From NCBI RefSeq assembly GCF_002412165.1, contig NZ_NXIA01000005.1:1-64000 (forward strand): DNA of 64,000 nt. The letters are read 5' to 3'. The position numbers and the translations under genes were made by a program. The first letter of the stretch is position 1. Each line of letters starts with the position of its first letter. A model generated the notes under the pieces. The model worked only from the letters and a program-made list of their open reading frames with translations, did no database searches and was not told the DNA's origin. Source of the stretch: Curtobacterium sp. 'Ferrero' (GTDB lineage Bacteria > Actinomycetota > Actinomycetes > Actinomycetales > Microbacteriaceae). This document shows, piece by piece, positions 16,480-24,985 of this stretch.

Positions 16480-17765
16480 GCGTAGAGCGGGAACGCGTCG
16501 GCCAGCGCCATCACCCGGGCCGAGAGCGCCTCGATGTCCGGGTTCGGCATGAGCGTCAGCGCGATGATGTCGGCGACCTCGGTGAACTCGGCGTCGCCGA
16601 AGCCACGGGTCGCCAGCGCCGGGGTGCCGATGCGGACACCGGAGGTGACCATCGGCGGGCGCGGGTCGAACGGCACGGAGTTGCGGTTCACGGTGATGCC
16701 GACCTGGTGCAGGAGGTCCTCGGCCTGCTTGCCGTCGACCTCGGACTCGCGGAGGTCGACGAGGACGAGGTGCACGTCGGTGCCGCCGGTGAGCACGTCG
16801 ATCCCCGCCCCGCGGGCGTCGGCCTGGGTGAGGCGTTCGGCCAGCAGCTTGGCGCCGCGGAGCGTGCGCTCCTGGCGGTCCTTGAACTCGGGCGTCGCGG
16901 CGAGCAGGAACGCGGTCGCCTTCGCGGCGATCACGTGCATGAGCGGACCGCCCTGCTGGCCCGGGAACACGGCGGAGTTGAGCTTCTTGAACAGCGACTC
17001 GTCGTTGGACAGGATGATGCCCGAGCGCGGACCGGCGAGCGTCTTGTGCACGGTCGAGGACACGACGTGCGCGTGCGGGAGCGGCGACGGGTGCAGGCCC
17101 GCGGCGACGAGGCCCGCGAAGTGCGCCATGTCAACCCAGAGGGTCGCACCGACCTCGTCGGCGATCTCGCGGAACTTCGCGAAGTCGAGCTGCCGCGGGT
17201 ACGCCGACCAGCCGGCGATGATGACCTTGGGCTGGTGCTCGACCGCCTTCGCGCGGATGTCGTCGTAGTCCACCTCGAACGTCTCCGGGTCGACGCCGTA
17301 CGACACCGCGTTGTAGAGGCGGCCGGAGAAGTTCAGCTTCATGCCGTGGGTCAGGTGGCCGCCGTGGGCGAGCTCGAGGCCGAGGATCGTGTCGCCCGCG
17401 GACGCGATGGCGTGCAGGACGGCGGCGTTCGCGCTGGCGCCGGAGTGCGGCTGCACGTTCGCGTAGGCGGCACCGAAGAGGGCCTTCGCCCGGTCGATGG
17501 CGAGCTGCTCGGCGACGTCGACGTACTCGCAGCCGCCGTAGTAGCGCTTGCCGGGGTACCCCTCGGCGTACTTGTTCGTCAGGACCGAGCCCTGCGACTC
17601 GAGGACGGCGCGCGGCACGAAGTTCTCGGAGGCGATCATCTCGAGGGTGTCGCGCTGACGGCCGAGCTCGTTCTGCAGCACCGCCGCGATCTCGGGGTCG
17701 ACCTCGGCGAGCGGTGCGTTGAAGCTGGACTGCGCGGTCACAGCGGGCAGATCGGTGATGGACAC
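16476..17765 (-). CDS. glyA: Serine hydroxymethyltransferase
   Basis: PLP enzyme converting serine plus THF to glycine plus methylene-THF, the main entry of one-carbon units. GTG 17765 (VSITDL...) has a GAGGAG site five bases upstream and gives 429 residues. Motifs are [12 protein letters not shown] near residue 44, the [14 protein letters not shown] loop near 66, and the PLP lysine segment [16 protein letters not shown] near 230. It precedes folD in a two-gene operon, with a ZTP riboswitch in the leader. Confidence 0.97.
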   Translation of the reverse strand: MSITDLPAVTAQSSFNAPLAEVDPEIAAVLQNELGRQRDTLEMIASENFVPRAVLESQGSVLTNKYAEGYPGKRYYGGCEYVDVAEQLAIDRAKALFGAAYANVQPHSGASANAAVLHAIASAGDTILGLELAHGGHLTHGMKLNFSGRLYNAVSYGVDPETFEVDYDDIRAKAVEHQPKVIIAGWSAYPRQLDFAKFREIADEVGATLWVDMAHFAGLVAAGLHPSPLPHAHVVSSTVHKTLAGPRSGIILSNDESLFKKLNSAVFPGQQGGPLMHVIAAKATAFLLAATPEFKDRQERTLRGAKLLAERLTQADARGAGIDVLTGGTDVHLVLVDLRESEVDGKQAEDLLHQVGITVNRNSVPFDPRPPMVTSGVRIGTPALATRGFGDAEFTEVADIIALTLMPNPDIEALSARVMALADAFPLYA

Positions 17766-17819
17766 GGGACTCCTCGTTGTCTGTTCCGTCGCGCACGAGC
17801 ACGACGAGGTGGACGGGTG

Positions 17820-17905
17820 GGCGCGGCCCAGGCGTACGGCCGCGCACCGTGTCAGGTGTCGCTCCCCGATGGTGACCCATCCAACGCCAGTCGCGACGTG
17901 ACGAT
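17820..17905 (-). promoter_or_regulatory. ZTP riboswitch (pfl motif) upstream of glyA-folD
   Basis: On the minus strand the leader contains CGCGACTGGCG, a hairpin GATGG/CCATC followed by GGGGAGCGAC, a variable stretch, and then GGCCGTACGCCTGGGC. These are the two conserved halves of the pfl motif: the ACTGGCG helix side, and the CGCCTGGGC block that binds the ligand and forms the pseudoknot. pfl/ZTP riboswitches are known upstream of glyA and folD and activate them when ZTP/ZMP signals low 10-formyl-THF. The motif starts about 55 bases before glyA. Confidence 0.85.
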
Positions 17906-17941
17906 CGTACCGAGCGGTCCGGTTCGTGTCACCCTGGTTGC

Positions 17942-18229
17942 ATGACCCTGCTGCACCCGGACGTCGACGAGCGCACCGCCGCACGGTCCGACACGCCCTG
18001 GGTCACGGTGGTGTGGGACGACCCGGTCAACCTGATGTCGTACGTCACCTACGTGTTCCAGTCGTACTTCGGCTTCACCCGTCCGAAGGCCGAGCGGCTC
18101 ATGCACCAGGTCGACGAGGAGGGCCGGGCGATCGTCGCGACGGGCGCTCGCGAGGTGATGGAGGCGCACGTGCAGGCGATGCACGGCTACGGCCTGCAGG
18201 CGACCGTCGACCGGGCACCGACCCCGTGA
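17942..18229 (+). CDS. clpS: ATP-dependent Clp protease adaptor ClpS
   Basis: Delivers N-degron substrates to ClpAP/ClpCP. In 95 residues it shows the ClpS core: [20 protein letters not shown] (residues 23-42, where the DDPVN segment shapes the N-degron pocket), [14 protein letters not shown] and the closing [14 protein letters not shown] 17942 is 6 bases after a weak CACCCT -10, suggesting a leaderless start. It is divergent from glyA. Its stop overlaps the GTG of the DUF2017 gene. Confidence 0.95.
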   Translation: MTLLHPDVDERTAARSDTPWVTVVWDDPVNLMSYVTYVFQSYFGFTRPKAERLMHQVDEEGRAIVATGAREVMEAHVQAMHGYGLQATVDRAPTP

Positions 18230-18705
18230 TCCCCTTCGTCCGACGTGCCGACGGCGTGCACCTCGCCATGTCCTCCGGCGAGCGCGGCGTCCTCACGTCG
18301 CTCACCGAGCAACTGCAGCAGGTGCTCGCGGGTGACCTGTCCGCCGACCCGGTGGCGGCGCGGATGTTCCCGGACGCCTACCCGGGCGACGCGACGGCGA
18401 GCGCGGAGTTCGGCCGCCTGACCCGCTCGGACCTGCTCACGCAGAAGACCACGAACGCCTCGGTCGTGCACGACTGGCTGACCGGGGTCCGTGACGGCGC
18501 GCTGGCCCCGACGGACGAGCAGGCCTGGCTCCGGTGCCTGACGGACCTCCGCCTGACGATCGCGGAGCGACTCGGGATCACGGACGCGGCCAGCGAGGAG
18601 GCCTCCGCCGCGGACCGGTCCGACCGTGCGGTGGGGCTCCGTGACGTCTACGACTGGATCGGGTACGTGCAGGAGCACCTGGTGGACACGATCAGCACCT
18701 CCTGA
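18226..18705 (+). CDS. DUF2017 family protein, clpS-linked
   Basis: A 159-residue cytosolic protein with the common actinobacterial clpS-DUF2017 arrangement. GTG 18226 overlaps the clpS stop, so the two are co-translated. Visible features are MSSGERGVLTSLTEQLQQVL, RMFPDAYPGD, and a C-terminal helix in GLRDVYDWIGYVQEHLVDTI. The biochemical role is unknown. A function linked to Clp-dependent proteolysis is suggested only by the gene order. Confidence 0.85.
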   Translation: MIPFVRRADGVHLAMSSGERGVLTSLTEQLQQVLAGDLSADPVAARMFPDAYPGDATASAEFGRLTRSDLLTQKTTNASVVHDWLTGVRDGALAPTDEQAWLRCLTDLRLTIAERLGITDAASEEASAADRSDRAVGLRDVYDWIGYVQEHLVDTISTS

Positions 18706-18708
18706 CGG

Positions 18709-19599
18709 TCAGCCCTCGCCGAGCATCTCGGCACGGTGCGCCCGAGCCCAGTCCGAGATCGACCGCGGCGGTGTCCCGGTGATCCGCTCGACGTCGTCGG
18801 TGGACGCGTCGACGCCGTCGAGCCCGTTCCGGGCGACCCGCCCGAACTGCCGACGGAGCCCCTCGGCCTGCCAGGCGTCCACGCCGCCCACCCGCAGCAG
18901 GGCACGGAACACGCGGCTCGGCAGGTGCAGGTACCGCACGCGTCGGTCGAGCCCCTCGCTGAGGCCACGGGCGACACCGTGACCGTCGAGCAGCTCCGGT
19001 CCGGTGAGCACGGGCTCCGCCCCGGTGTGCTCGCCGCGGAGCAGGACCGTGGCGGCGACCGTGGCGATGTCGGCGGTGTCGATCCACCCGATCACCCCAC
19101 GACCCATCGTCTGCGGGAAGACACCACGACGGATCACCGGGGCCGAGGACACCAGGTTGGTCATGAACCCCGACGGGTGCAGGATCGTCCACTCCAGCCC
19201 GCTGGCCCGCACGGCGCGGTCGACCTGCCAGATCGCGGCCGCCCACGGCATCGGGGAGTGCTCGGCTGCGTCGCCGCCGGAGAGGTGCACGATCGCCCGC
19301 ACCCCGGCGGAACGGGCCGCATCGACCGCGGTCCGCCCGTGGCCGGCCTGGCGTGGTGACGCCGCGGTGACGAGGAAGAGCTGGTCGACCCCGGCGAGCG
19401 CGTCGGTGAGCGCCGCTGGGTCGCCGAGGTCGGCCAGACGCGCCTCGATGCCGCGGGCGGCGAAGGCGTCCACCTGGTCCGGGCGTCGCACGATCGCGCG
19501 GACCGGGGCTCCGGCCGCGCGGAGCCGTTCCACCGTCTGACCGCCGACGTCGCCGGTGGCTCCCGTGACCGCGATGACGCCGTCGCTGTGCTGTGTCAT
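18709..19599 (-). CDS. NmrA-like NAD(P)-binding oxidoreductase or sensor
   Basis: A 296-residue atypical short-chain dehydrogenase. The dinucleotide loop VTGATGDVGGQTVERL is at residues 11-26, and the Rossmann core includes RAIVRRPDQVDAF and LADLGDPAALTDALAG. The canonical YxxxK catalytic pair is not evident, as in NmrA/HSCARG-type proteins. It is divergent from a MarR gene, with a palindromic operator between them, so it is probably that regulator's target. Its ATG has a GGGAGGGG ribosome site. It may reduce quinones or sense NADP balance; the substrate is unknown. Confidence 0.88.
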   Translation of the reverse strand: MTQHSDGVIAVTGATGDVGGQTVERLRAAGAPVRAIVRRPDQVDAFAARGIEARLADLGDPAALTDALAGVDQLFLVTAASPRQAGHGRTAVDAARSAGVRAIVHLSGGDAAEHSPMPWAAAIWQVDRAVRASGLEWTILHPSGFMTNLVSSAPVIRRGVFPQTMGRGVIGWIDTADIATVAATVLLRGEHTGAEPVLTGPELLDGHGVARGLSEGLDRRVRYLHLPSRVFRALLRVGGVDAWQAEGLRRQFGRVARNGLDGVDASTDDVERITGTPPRSISDWARAHRAEMLGEG

Positions 19600-19611
19600 G
19601 GCCCCTCCCGA

Positions 19612-19629
19612 GTATCAGTTTCCTGATAC
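19612..19629. promoter_or_regulatory. MarR-type palindromic operator
   Basis: GTATCAGTTTCCTGATAC has perfect 7-base arms around a four-base centre. It sits between the start of the leftward NmrA-like gene (19599) and the rightward MarR gene (19657). Length and position fit a MarR/DUF24-type operator repressing both genes. Confidence 0.75.
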
Positions 19630-19656
19630 GTGACGGTACGCCGGTAGCCTGGACCG

Positions 19657-20109
19657 GTGTCCCGCGAGTTCCCAGCAACGCACGACGAGGTCGACGCGAT
19701 CGCCGCGTGGACCGTGATCCGGGCAGCCCGGGAACTGGCGAGACGGTTGGGCAGCGCGCTCGAGCCGCTGGACCTGACACCGGTGGAGTTCGGCATCCTC
19801 GTACAGCTCGCCGTCGGCGACCACCCGACCCAGGCGGAGCTCGCGCGGGCCGTCGGCGTCCGACCGCAGAGCATCACGACGCTCGTCACGGCACTCGACG
19901 AGCGGGGACTGCTCGACCGTGGGGCGACCCGTGGCCGGGGGCGGCCGTCCCGCATCGCGCTCACGGCCGAGGGGCGCGCGCTCCTCGCCCGGGCCTGGCC
20001 GATCGTGCAGAGCAGCAACGCCTGGTTCCGCGAGGACGCCGGTGTCGTGAACGCCGCACTGCACCCCCTGCTGGGCGAGACCAGCACCGCCGTCGCCGAC
20101 GTGCCCTGA
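19657..20109 (+). CDS. MarR-family transcriptional regulator
   Basis: A 150-residue winged-helix protein. The recognition region is TQAELARAVGVRPQSITTLV (residues 58-77), and the wing is RGATRGRGRPSRIALTAEG. GTG 19657 follows TAGCCT (19644-19649) by seven bases, so it is leaderless. The palindrome at 19612-19629 lies in its promoter, consistent with autoregulation and control of the divergent NmrA-like gene. MarR proteins usually respond to phenolics or oxidants; no redox Cys is present here. Confidence 0.9.
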   Translation: MSREFPATHDEVDAIAAWTVIRAARELARRLGSALEPLDLTPVEFGILVQLAVGDHPTQAELARAVGVRPQSITTLVTALDERGLLDRGATRGRGRPSRIALTAEGRALLARAWPIVQSSNAWFREDAGVVNAALHPLLGETSTAVADVP

Positions 20110-20111
20110 TC

Positions 20112-20151
20112 GACAGGCAACCTTGCAAGTCTGCCTGTCGAGGCCTACAAT
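20112..20151 (+). promoter_or_regulatory. Promoter with nested operator of the second MarR gene
   Basis: TTGCAA (20123-20128), a 17-base spacer and TACAAT (20146-20151) form a near-consensus promoter. An outer inverted repeat GACAGGCA (20112-20119) / TGCCTGTC (20132-20139) surrounds an inner palindrome CTTGCAAG, both overlapping the -35. The -10 lies six bases before ATG 20158, so the transcript is leaderless. This fits autorepression. Confidence 0.8.
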
Positions 20152-20157
20152 GGTGCA

Positions 20158-20583
20158 ATGACGACCAGGACCGCGACCGACCTCGCCAGCGACCTGCTGA
20201 CGATCCACGGGCGCATCCGTCGGACCCTGCTCACGGGCAAGTCCGACGAGGTCACCGCGTCCCAGACCGCCGCGCTCGGTCGACTCCTCCGACACGGCGA
20301 GAGCACCGTCGCGGACCTCGCGCGCGCCGAGGGCGTCCGTCCGCAGTCCATGGGCGCGACCGTCCAGGCACTCGTCGACCTCGGCTTCGTCGAACGTCGG
20401 CAGGACCCCTCCGACGGCCGCCGGACGCTCGTCCGTGCGACCGCCGCCGGAGCCGCCGCCCGCGAGGACGCCTGGAGCGCACGGAGCCGCGTCCTCGCCG
20501 AGCGCCTCGCGGCGCTCGGACCGGACGACCGCGAGACGGTCGCCCGCTCCCTCCGCATCCTCGAACCACTCGTCGAGCCGTGA
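20158..20583 (+). CDS. MarR-family regulator linked to an MFS exporter
   Basis: A 141-residue winged-helix repressor. The DNA-reading segment is STVADLARAEGVRPQSMGAT (residues 50-69) and the wing is ERRQDPSDGRRTLVRATAAG, whose D-x-R pattern is typical of MarR. It is followed on the same strand by an MFS exporter, the classic repressor-pump pair. A palindromic operator overlaps its -35 element. It resembles its upstream MarR neighbour only in fold, so the tandem arrangement is not a recent duplication. Confidence 0.92.
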   Translation: MTTRTATDLASDLLTIHGRIRRTLLTGKSDEVTASQTAALGRLLRHGESTVADLARAEGVRPQSMGATVQALVDLGFVERRQDPSDGRRTLVRATAAGAAAREDAWSARSRVLAERLAALGPDDRETVARSLRILEPLVEP

Positions 20584-20585
20584 CC

Positions 20586-20637
20586 GCCTGGAGGCACGAC
20601 CCGCGTTGCACGACGCGGGTCGCGCCTCCAGTCCGTC
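20586..20637. repeat. Dispersed palindrome at the MarR-MFS junction
   Basis: CTGGAGGCACGACCCGCG and its near-complement CGCGGGTCGCGCCTCCAG form a long imperfect inverted repeat around TTGCACGA. It starts three bases after the MarR stop and overlaps the 5' end of the longest plausible MFS reading frame. It belongs to the GGAGGC(G/A)CG family. Confidence 0.8.
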
Positions 20638-22099
20638 GCGTCGCGACCACCCCGCAAGGCAGGCCACCACGTCCAGCAGCACCACCTCGTCACCCGACCT
20701 CGACGCGACGTCCGGGAGCGGCGGGAGCGGCTTCGGTCCGAAGCTCCTCGTCCCGGTCCTCGTCGGACCACTGCTCAACCCGATCAACACCACGATGGTG
20801 TCGGTCGCGCTCGCGCCGATCTCCCGCGACCTCGGCATCGGCGCGGCGCAGGCGATCTGGCTCGTCGCCGCGCTCTACCTGGCGAGCGCCGTCGCCCAGC
20901 CGACGATGGGCAAGCTCGCCGACCGGTTCGGCCCGAAGAAGGTGTTCCTCACCGGGCTCGTCATCGTGGGCGTCGCCGGGGTGGTGCCCGAGTTCCTCAC
21001 CGGGTTCGGCGGGGCGGTCACGGCGCGGGTGCTGATCGGCATCGGCACCTCGTCCGCGTACCCGGCCGCACTGACGACGCTCCGGCAGCACTCGGCGCGG
21101 ATCGGCAAGCCCACGCCGCCGCTGGTCCTCGGTGCGCTCTCGATCACCTCGCTCGTGTCGGCGGCCGCCGGGCCACCCCTCGGCGGTGCGCTGATCGCGG
21201 CCTTCGGCTGGCACTCGATCTTCCTGGTCAACGTGCCGCTCGCGGTCTTCGGCATCGTGGTGTCGGCGCTCTGGCTGCCGTCGGACCGGCTCCGGCCCCG
21301 GAACGACGACGACCTGCCCGTGCTCCAGGCGCTCGACCCGGTCGGCATGCTGCTGATGACCGGCGCCGTGTCGGCCCTGCTGGTGTTCCTGCTCGACCTG
21401 TCGGCGGGGCTCTGGTGGCTGCTCGGCACCGCCGTCGTGCTGCTCGTCGCCCTGGTCCTCTGGGAACTGCGGGCGACGAAGCCGTTCGTCGACGTGCGGC
21501 TGCTCGCCCGGAACGGCGCACTCTCGCGGACCTACGTCCGGCTGTTCCTCGTGTACCTGCTGGCGTACACGATGACGTACGGCTTCTCGCAGTGGGTGCA
21601 GGACGTGGCCGGCTACTCGAGCGACGCGGCCGGGTACATCCAGCTGCCCGCCGCGGTCGTCGCCGGGGTCGCGTCCTTCCTCGTCGCGCGGAGGACGGCC
21701 GTCCGGGGGCCGCTCATCGCCGCGGCGGTCGTGCCGATCGCGGGCGGCCTGCTCCTCCTGCTGCTGCACACCGGGTCGCCCGTGGCGCTGCTGGTCCTCG
21801 CGCCGGCGCTGTTCGGTGTCCCGCAGGCGTTCGCGTCGGTGTCGAACCAGGCGGCGCTGTACCGGGTCGTGCCGGCCGAGTACATCGGCACCGCCGCCGG
21901 GCTGTCGCGGACGAGCGTCTACATCGGGGCGATCGGGGCGTCGTCGCTCATCGGCGGCGTGTTCGGGACGGCCCCGACGACGCCGGACCTGCACGTGCTC
22001 GCGTGGGTGATCGTCGGCGTCGCGGTGGCGGCGAGCGTCCTGACGGTCGCCGACCGCGCGCTCGCTCGCGCCGTCACGGACCGGACACCATCGGCCTGA
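20606..22099 (+). CDS. MFS drug exporter, DHA2 (14-helix) type; start uncertain
   Basis: Proton-driven efflux permease of the EmrB/QacA group. Signature parts are NPINTTMVSVALAPISRDLG at the first helix, motif A MGKLADRFGPKKVFL, and motif C-like PLGGALIAAFGWHSIFLVNV. The listed TTG gives 497 residues. The only in-frame ATG (20792) lies inside helix 1 and would truncate the protein. An ACG codon at 20669, behind AAGGCAGG and just before SSSTTSSPD, sits where a normal start would be expected. The 5' end therefore needs experiment. The upstream MarR is the likely regulator. Confidence 0.88.
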   Translation: MHDAGRASSPSRRDHPARQATTSSSTTSSPDLDATSGSGGSGFGPKLLVPVLVGPLLNPINTTMVSVALAPISRDLGIGAAQAIWLVAALYLASAVAQPTMGKLADRFGPKKVFLTGLVIVGVAGVVPEFLTGFGGAVTARVLIGIGTSSAYPAALTTLRQHSARIGKPTPPLVLGALSITSLVSAAAGPPLGGALIAAFGWHSIFLVNVPLAVFGIVVSALWLPSDRLRPRNDDDLPVLQALDPVGMLLMTGAVSALLVFLLDLSAGLWWLLGTAVVLLVALVLWELRATKPFVDVRLLARNGALSRTYVRLFLVYLLAYTMTYGFSQWVQDVAGYSSDAAGYIQLPAAVVAGVASFLVARRTAVRGPLIAAAVVPIAGGLLLLLLHTGSPVALLVLAPALFGVPQAFASVSNQAALYRVVPAEYIGTAAGLSRTSVYIGAIGASSLIGGVFGTAPTTPDLHVLAWVIVGVAVAASVLTVADRALARAVTDRTPSA

Positions 22100-22443
22100 C
22101 CGGGCACCACCTGACGGTTGACCACGGACCCGACCGGTCGCCGCCCGACCCGACCGGCCACCCCGCCGACCCCGTCGGCCCGACAGGCCACTCCGCCGTT
22201 CCGGCCGGCCACCCCACCGGCACGACCGGCGCCGGGCACGGTCCTCGTCCCGGCCGATGACCGATCGGGTTCGCAGATGCGCGGTTCCGCGAACCGGATC
22301 GGCCACGGTGTGATGCGGTCGTGTCCGTCGGCTGCAGCACCAGGGCGAGCCGACGGACGGAGGTGCGCCGCGCCTCCAGACCGGTACGACGCAGCGACAG
22401 CGCGAGCAGCGCGAGCAGCGCTCCGGAGCGCGCCCGGTACCCT
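22100..22443 (+). other. Intergenic region before purU with palindrome copy and -10 box
   Basis: No gene is supported here; the short open frames have poor starts and repetitive composition. It holds a run of CCGGCCAC-like words at 22155-22235, a dispersed palindrome copy at 22354-22383 (GGAGGTGCGCC...GCGCCTCC) and a duplicated GCGAGCAGC word at 22402-22419. TACCCT at 22438-22443 lies six bases before the purU GTG. Confidence 0.6.
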
Positions 22444-22449
22444 GATCCG

Positions 22450-23331
22450 GTGACCGACCCGACGCCCGCGCCCACCGCGACGACGCCCACGCACTGGACC
22501 CTCACGCTGGTCTGCGACGACCGCCCGGGGATCGTGCACGCCGTGTCCGGAGCCGTCGTCGCCGCGAACGGCAACATCACCGAGTCGCAGCAGTTCTCGA
22601 GCGCGGACACGAACACGTTCTTCATGCGCCTGCAGGTCATGGCGCCGGTCGACCGCGAGGCGTTCGAGCAGGCCCTCGCCCCGGTCGTCGAGCGCTACGA
22701 CGCCCGCGTCCAGCTCGACGTCGTCGGCCGACCCCTGCGCACGCTGGTGCTCGTGTCGAAGGCGGGGCACTGCCTGAACGACCTGCTCTACCGGCAGCGC
22801 GGCGGACAGCTCCCGATCGAGGTGCCGCTCGTGCTGTCGAACCACGCCGACCTGCAGGAGCTCGCGTCGTTCTACTCCGTGCCGTTCGAGCACCGGCCGG
22901 TCACCGACGCCGCGAGCAAGCACGACATGGAGCAGCGCATCCTCGAGGCCGTCGACGAGCACGACATCGAGCTCGTCGTCCTCGCCCGGTACATGCAGAT
23001 CCTGTCGCCGGGGCTCTGCGCGGCGCTCGAGGGGCGAGCCGTGAACATCCACCACTCGTTCCTGCCCGGGTTCAAGGGCGCGAACCCCTACCGGCAGGCG
23101 CACGCCCGCGGGGTGAAGCTCATCGGTGCGACGGCGCACTTCGTCACGAGCGACCTCGACGAGGGACCGATCATCGAGCAGAACGTCGTCCGGGTCGACC
23201 ACACGAAGGACCCCGCCGAGCTCGTGTCGATCGGGCAGGACGAGGAGTCCCGCACGCTCACCCAGGCCGTCCGGTGGATCGCCGAGGACCGTGTGCTCCT
23301 CGACGGTGCCCGCACCATCATCTTCAGGTAG
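22450..23331 (+). CDS. purU: Formyltetrahydrofolate deformylase
   Basis: Hydrolyses 10-formyl-THF to THF and formate, setting the formyl pool used by purine synthesis. It has 293 residues. An N-terminal ACT domain (TLVCDDRPGIVHAVSGAV, residues 19-36) senses Met/Gly in homologues. The C-terminal formyltransferase-like domain has NIHHSFLPGFKGANPYRQA near 200 and the catalytic Asp in SDLDEGPIIEQ near 240. GTG 22450 follows TACCCT by six bases, so it is leaderless. It shares the one-carbon network with glyA, folD, purN and purH in this window. Confidence 0.95.
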   Translation: MTDPTPAPTATTPTHWTLTLVCDDRPGIVHAVSGAVVAANGNITESQQFSSADTNTFFMRLQVMAPVDREAFEQALAPVVERYDARVQLDVVGRPLRTLVLVSKAGHCLNDLLYRQRGGQLPIEVPLVLSNHADLQELASFYSVPFEHRPVTDAASKHDMEQRILEAVDEHDIELVVLARYMQILSPGLCAALEGRAVNIHHSFLPGFKGANPYRQAHARGVKLIGATAHFVTSDLDEGPIIEQNVVRVDHTKDPAELVSIGQDEESRTLTQAVRWIAEDRVLLDGARTIIFR

Positions 23332-23336
23332 GAACC

Positions 23337-23747
23337 GTGTCCGCACCGCAGAGCCCCGTCGACCGGTCCGACGACTGGTCCGACACCCCCGACCCGCACG
23401 CCGTCCGTCCGCGGCGCCTCGACGCCTGGACGGTGCTCCGGGTGCTCGTCTGCGCGTTCGGCCTGCTCTCGCTCGCGTACTGGGGCTACATCGCGTGGCC
23501 GTTCCCGATGCCCGGGCTCCTCTTCGTGATCGGCGCGCCGCTCTTCGCGGCCGTCGTGTGGTTCCTCTTCCGCTCACCGCGTTCCCCGATCGAGACCGAC
23601 ATCGTGGGCAAGACCATCGTCGAGGTCGCCCTCGTCATCGCCGCCGGTGCCTCCTGGGTGTCGATCGGGCACCCGGTCATCGGACTCGTGTTCATCGTGG
23701 TCGCCGCGGTGTCCGGAGTGGTGCAGTTCCGCCGGGAGACGCCGTGA
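23337..23747 (+). CDS. YrdB-like (DUF2568) membrane protein
   Basis: A 136-residue protein with a charged, Asp-rich N-terminus and four hydrophobic helices from about residue 33 to 128. The pattern LLSLAYWGYIAWPFPMPG followed by GAPLFAAVVWFLFRSPRSP is characteristic of the YrdB/DUF2568 family, whose function is unknown. GTG 23337 follows the purU stop by five bases, with a TAGGAA site. Its stop overlaps the nagA GTG. It is probably co-transcribed with both. Confidence 0.82.
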   Translation: MSAPQSPVDRSDDWSDTPDPHAVRPRRLDAWTVLRVLVCAFGLLSLAYWGYIAWPFPMPGLLFVIGAPLFAAVVWFLFRSPRSPIETDIVGKTIVEVALVIAAGASWVSIGHPVIGLVFIVVAAVSGVVQFRRETP

Positions 23748-24916
23748 CGGGGGGCGTCGGGTCCGGCGCGGTCGGTCGGGAGGCCCGGCGCACGCTGGTC
23801 CGGTCGGCCCGCGTCGTCGACGCGGCCGGCACCACGGCCGACGGCTGGGTGCTCGTCGTCGGCGACACGGTCCACGCGGTCGGCTCGGGCCGCGAGGCCC
23901 CGGCGGCCGACGAGGTCGTCGACCTGGGGGACGCGGTCCTGACGCCCGGGTTCGTGGACCTGCACGGACACGGAGGCGGTGGCGCCGCGTACGAGGACGA
24001 GTCGTTCGACGCGGCCCTCGACGTGCACCGGCGGCACGGCACGACACGGTCGGTCCTGTCGCTCGTCGCGAACCCGCTGCCGTCGCTCGTCGCCTCGCTC
24101 GACCGCGTCCGCGCGGTGATGGCCACCGATCCCCTGGTGCTCGGTGTGCACCTGGAGGGCCCCTTCCTGTCGCCGGGGAACAAGGGGGCGCACAACGCCG
24201 ACTTCCTCACCGCTCCGACGCGCGAGGCGGTGGACACCCTCCTCGAGGCCGGCTCGGGCGTGGTGCGACAGGTCACGATCGCGCCGGAGCTCCCGGGCGC
24301 GATCGACGCGATCGGGCAGTTCGTGTCGGCCGGGGTCACGGTCGCCGTCGGCCACACGGTCTGCACCGCCGACCAGGCACGCGCCGCGTTCGACGCCGGC
24401 GCGACCCTGCTCACGCACGCGTTCAACGCCATGCCCGGCATCCACCACCGAGCACCCGGACCGATCTCCGCCGCGGTCGCCGACGAACGGGTCACGCTCG
24501 AGCTGATCCTCGACGGCGTGCACGTGCACCCGTCCGTGGCGTCGATGCTGCTCGGGGCCGCTCCGGGGCGCGTCGCGCTCATCACCGACGCGATGGGGGC
24601 AGCCGGGTCGGCGGACGGCTCGTACACCCTCGGCTCGCTCGCCGTGACGGTCGCGGACGGCGTCGCCCTCGTCGCCGGCACCGAGACCATCGCGGGGTCG
24701 ACCCTGACGCAGGACGCCGCGCTCCGCACCGCCGTGGCGGCCGCCGGTCGGACGCTGCCGGAGGCGGTCGCGGCGCTCACCGCGGTGCCGGCCCGGGCGC
24801 TGGGCCTCGGCGACCGGTTCGGACGGATCGCGCCGGGGTGCTCGGCGGACCTCGTCGCCCTGACGCCCGACCTCGTGGTGACGCACGTCTGGGGTGCCGG
24901 CCGCCCGCTCCGCTGA
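23744..24916 (+). CDS. nagA: N-acetylglucosamine-6-phosphate deacetylase
   Basis: Removes acetate from GlcNAc-6-P, giving GlcN-6-P for NagB. In 390 residues of amidohydrolase fold the metal and substrate motifs are present: PGFVDLHGHGGGG near residue 70, GVHLEGPFLSPGNKGAH near 134, GHT near 204, THAFNAM near 225, DGVHVHPS near 257, and the catalytic Asp in ITDAMGA near 282. GTG 23744 overlaps the preceding stop. nagB lies 6 kb away with its own dre-like operator; I see no such operator here. Confidence 0.95.
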   Translation: MTGGVGSGAVGREARRTLVRSARVVDAAGTTADGWVLVVGDTVHAVGSGREAPAADEVVDLGDAVLTPGFVDLHGHGGGGAAYEDESFDAALDVHRRHGTTRSVLSLVANPLPSLVASLDRVRAVMATDPLVLGVHLEGPFLSPGNKGAHNADFLTAPTREAVDTLLEAGSGVVRQVTIAPELPGAIDAIGQFVSAGVTVAVGHTVCTADQARAAFDAGATLLTHAFNAMPGIHHRAPGPISAAVADERVTLELILDGVHVHPSVASMLLGAAPGRVALITDAMGAAGSADGSYTLGSLAVTVADGVALVAGTETIAGSTLTQDAALRTAVAAAGRTLPEAVAALTAVPARALGLGDRFGRIAPGCSADLVALTPDLVVTHVWGAGRPLR

Positions 24917-24985
24917 CCGCCGTCGCCCGGACTGGGGTCTGTCCGTTCCGCGCAATCCCGCGACGACCACGGTAGTTTTCGCACC

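Noticed and set aside
22118-22453. A 111-codon plus-strand frame before purU.
   Set aside because: Pro/Thr/Arg low complexity derived from CCGGCCAC repeats; it runs into the purU promoter and has no recognisable start.
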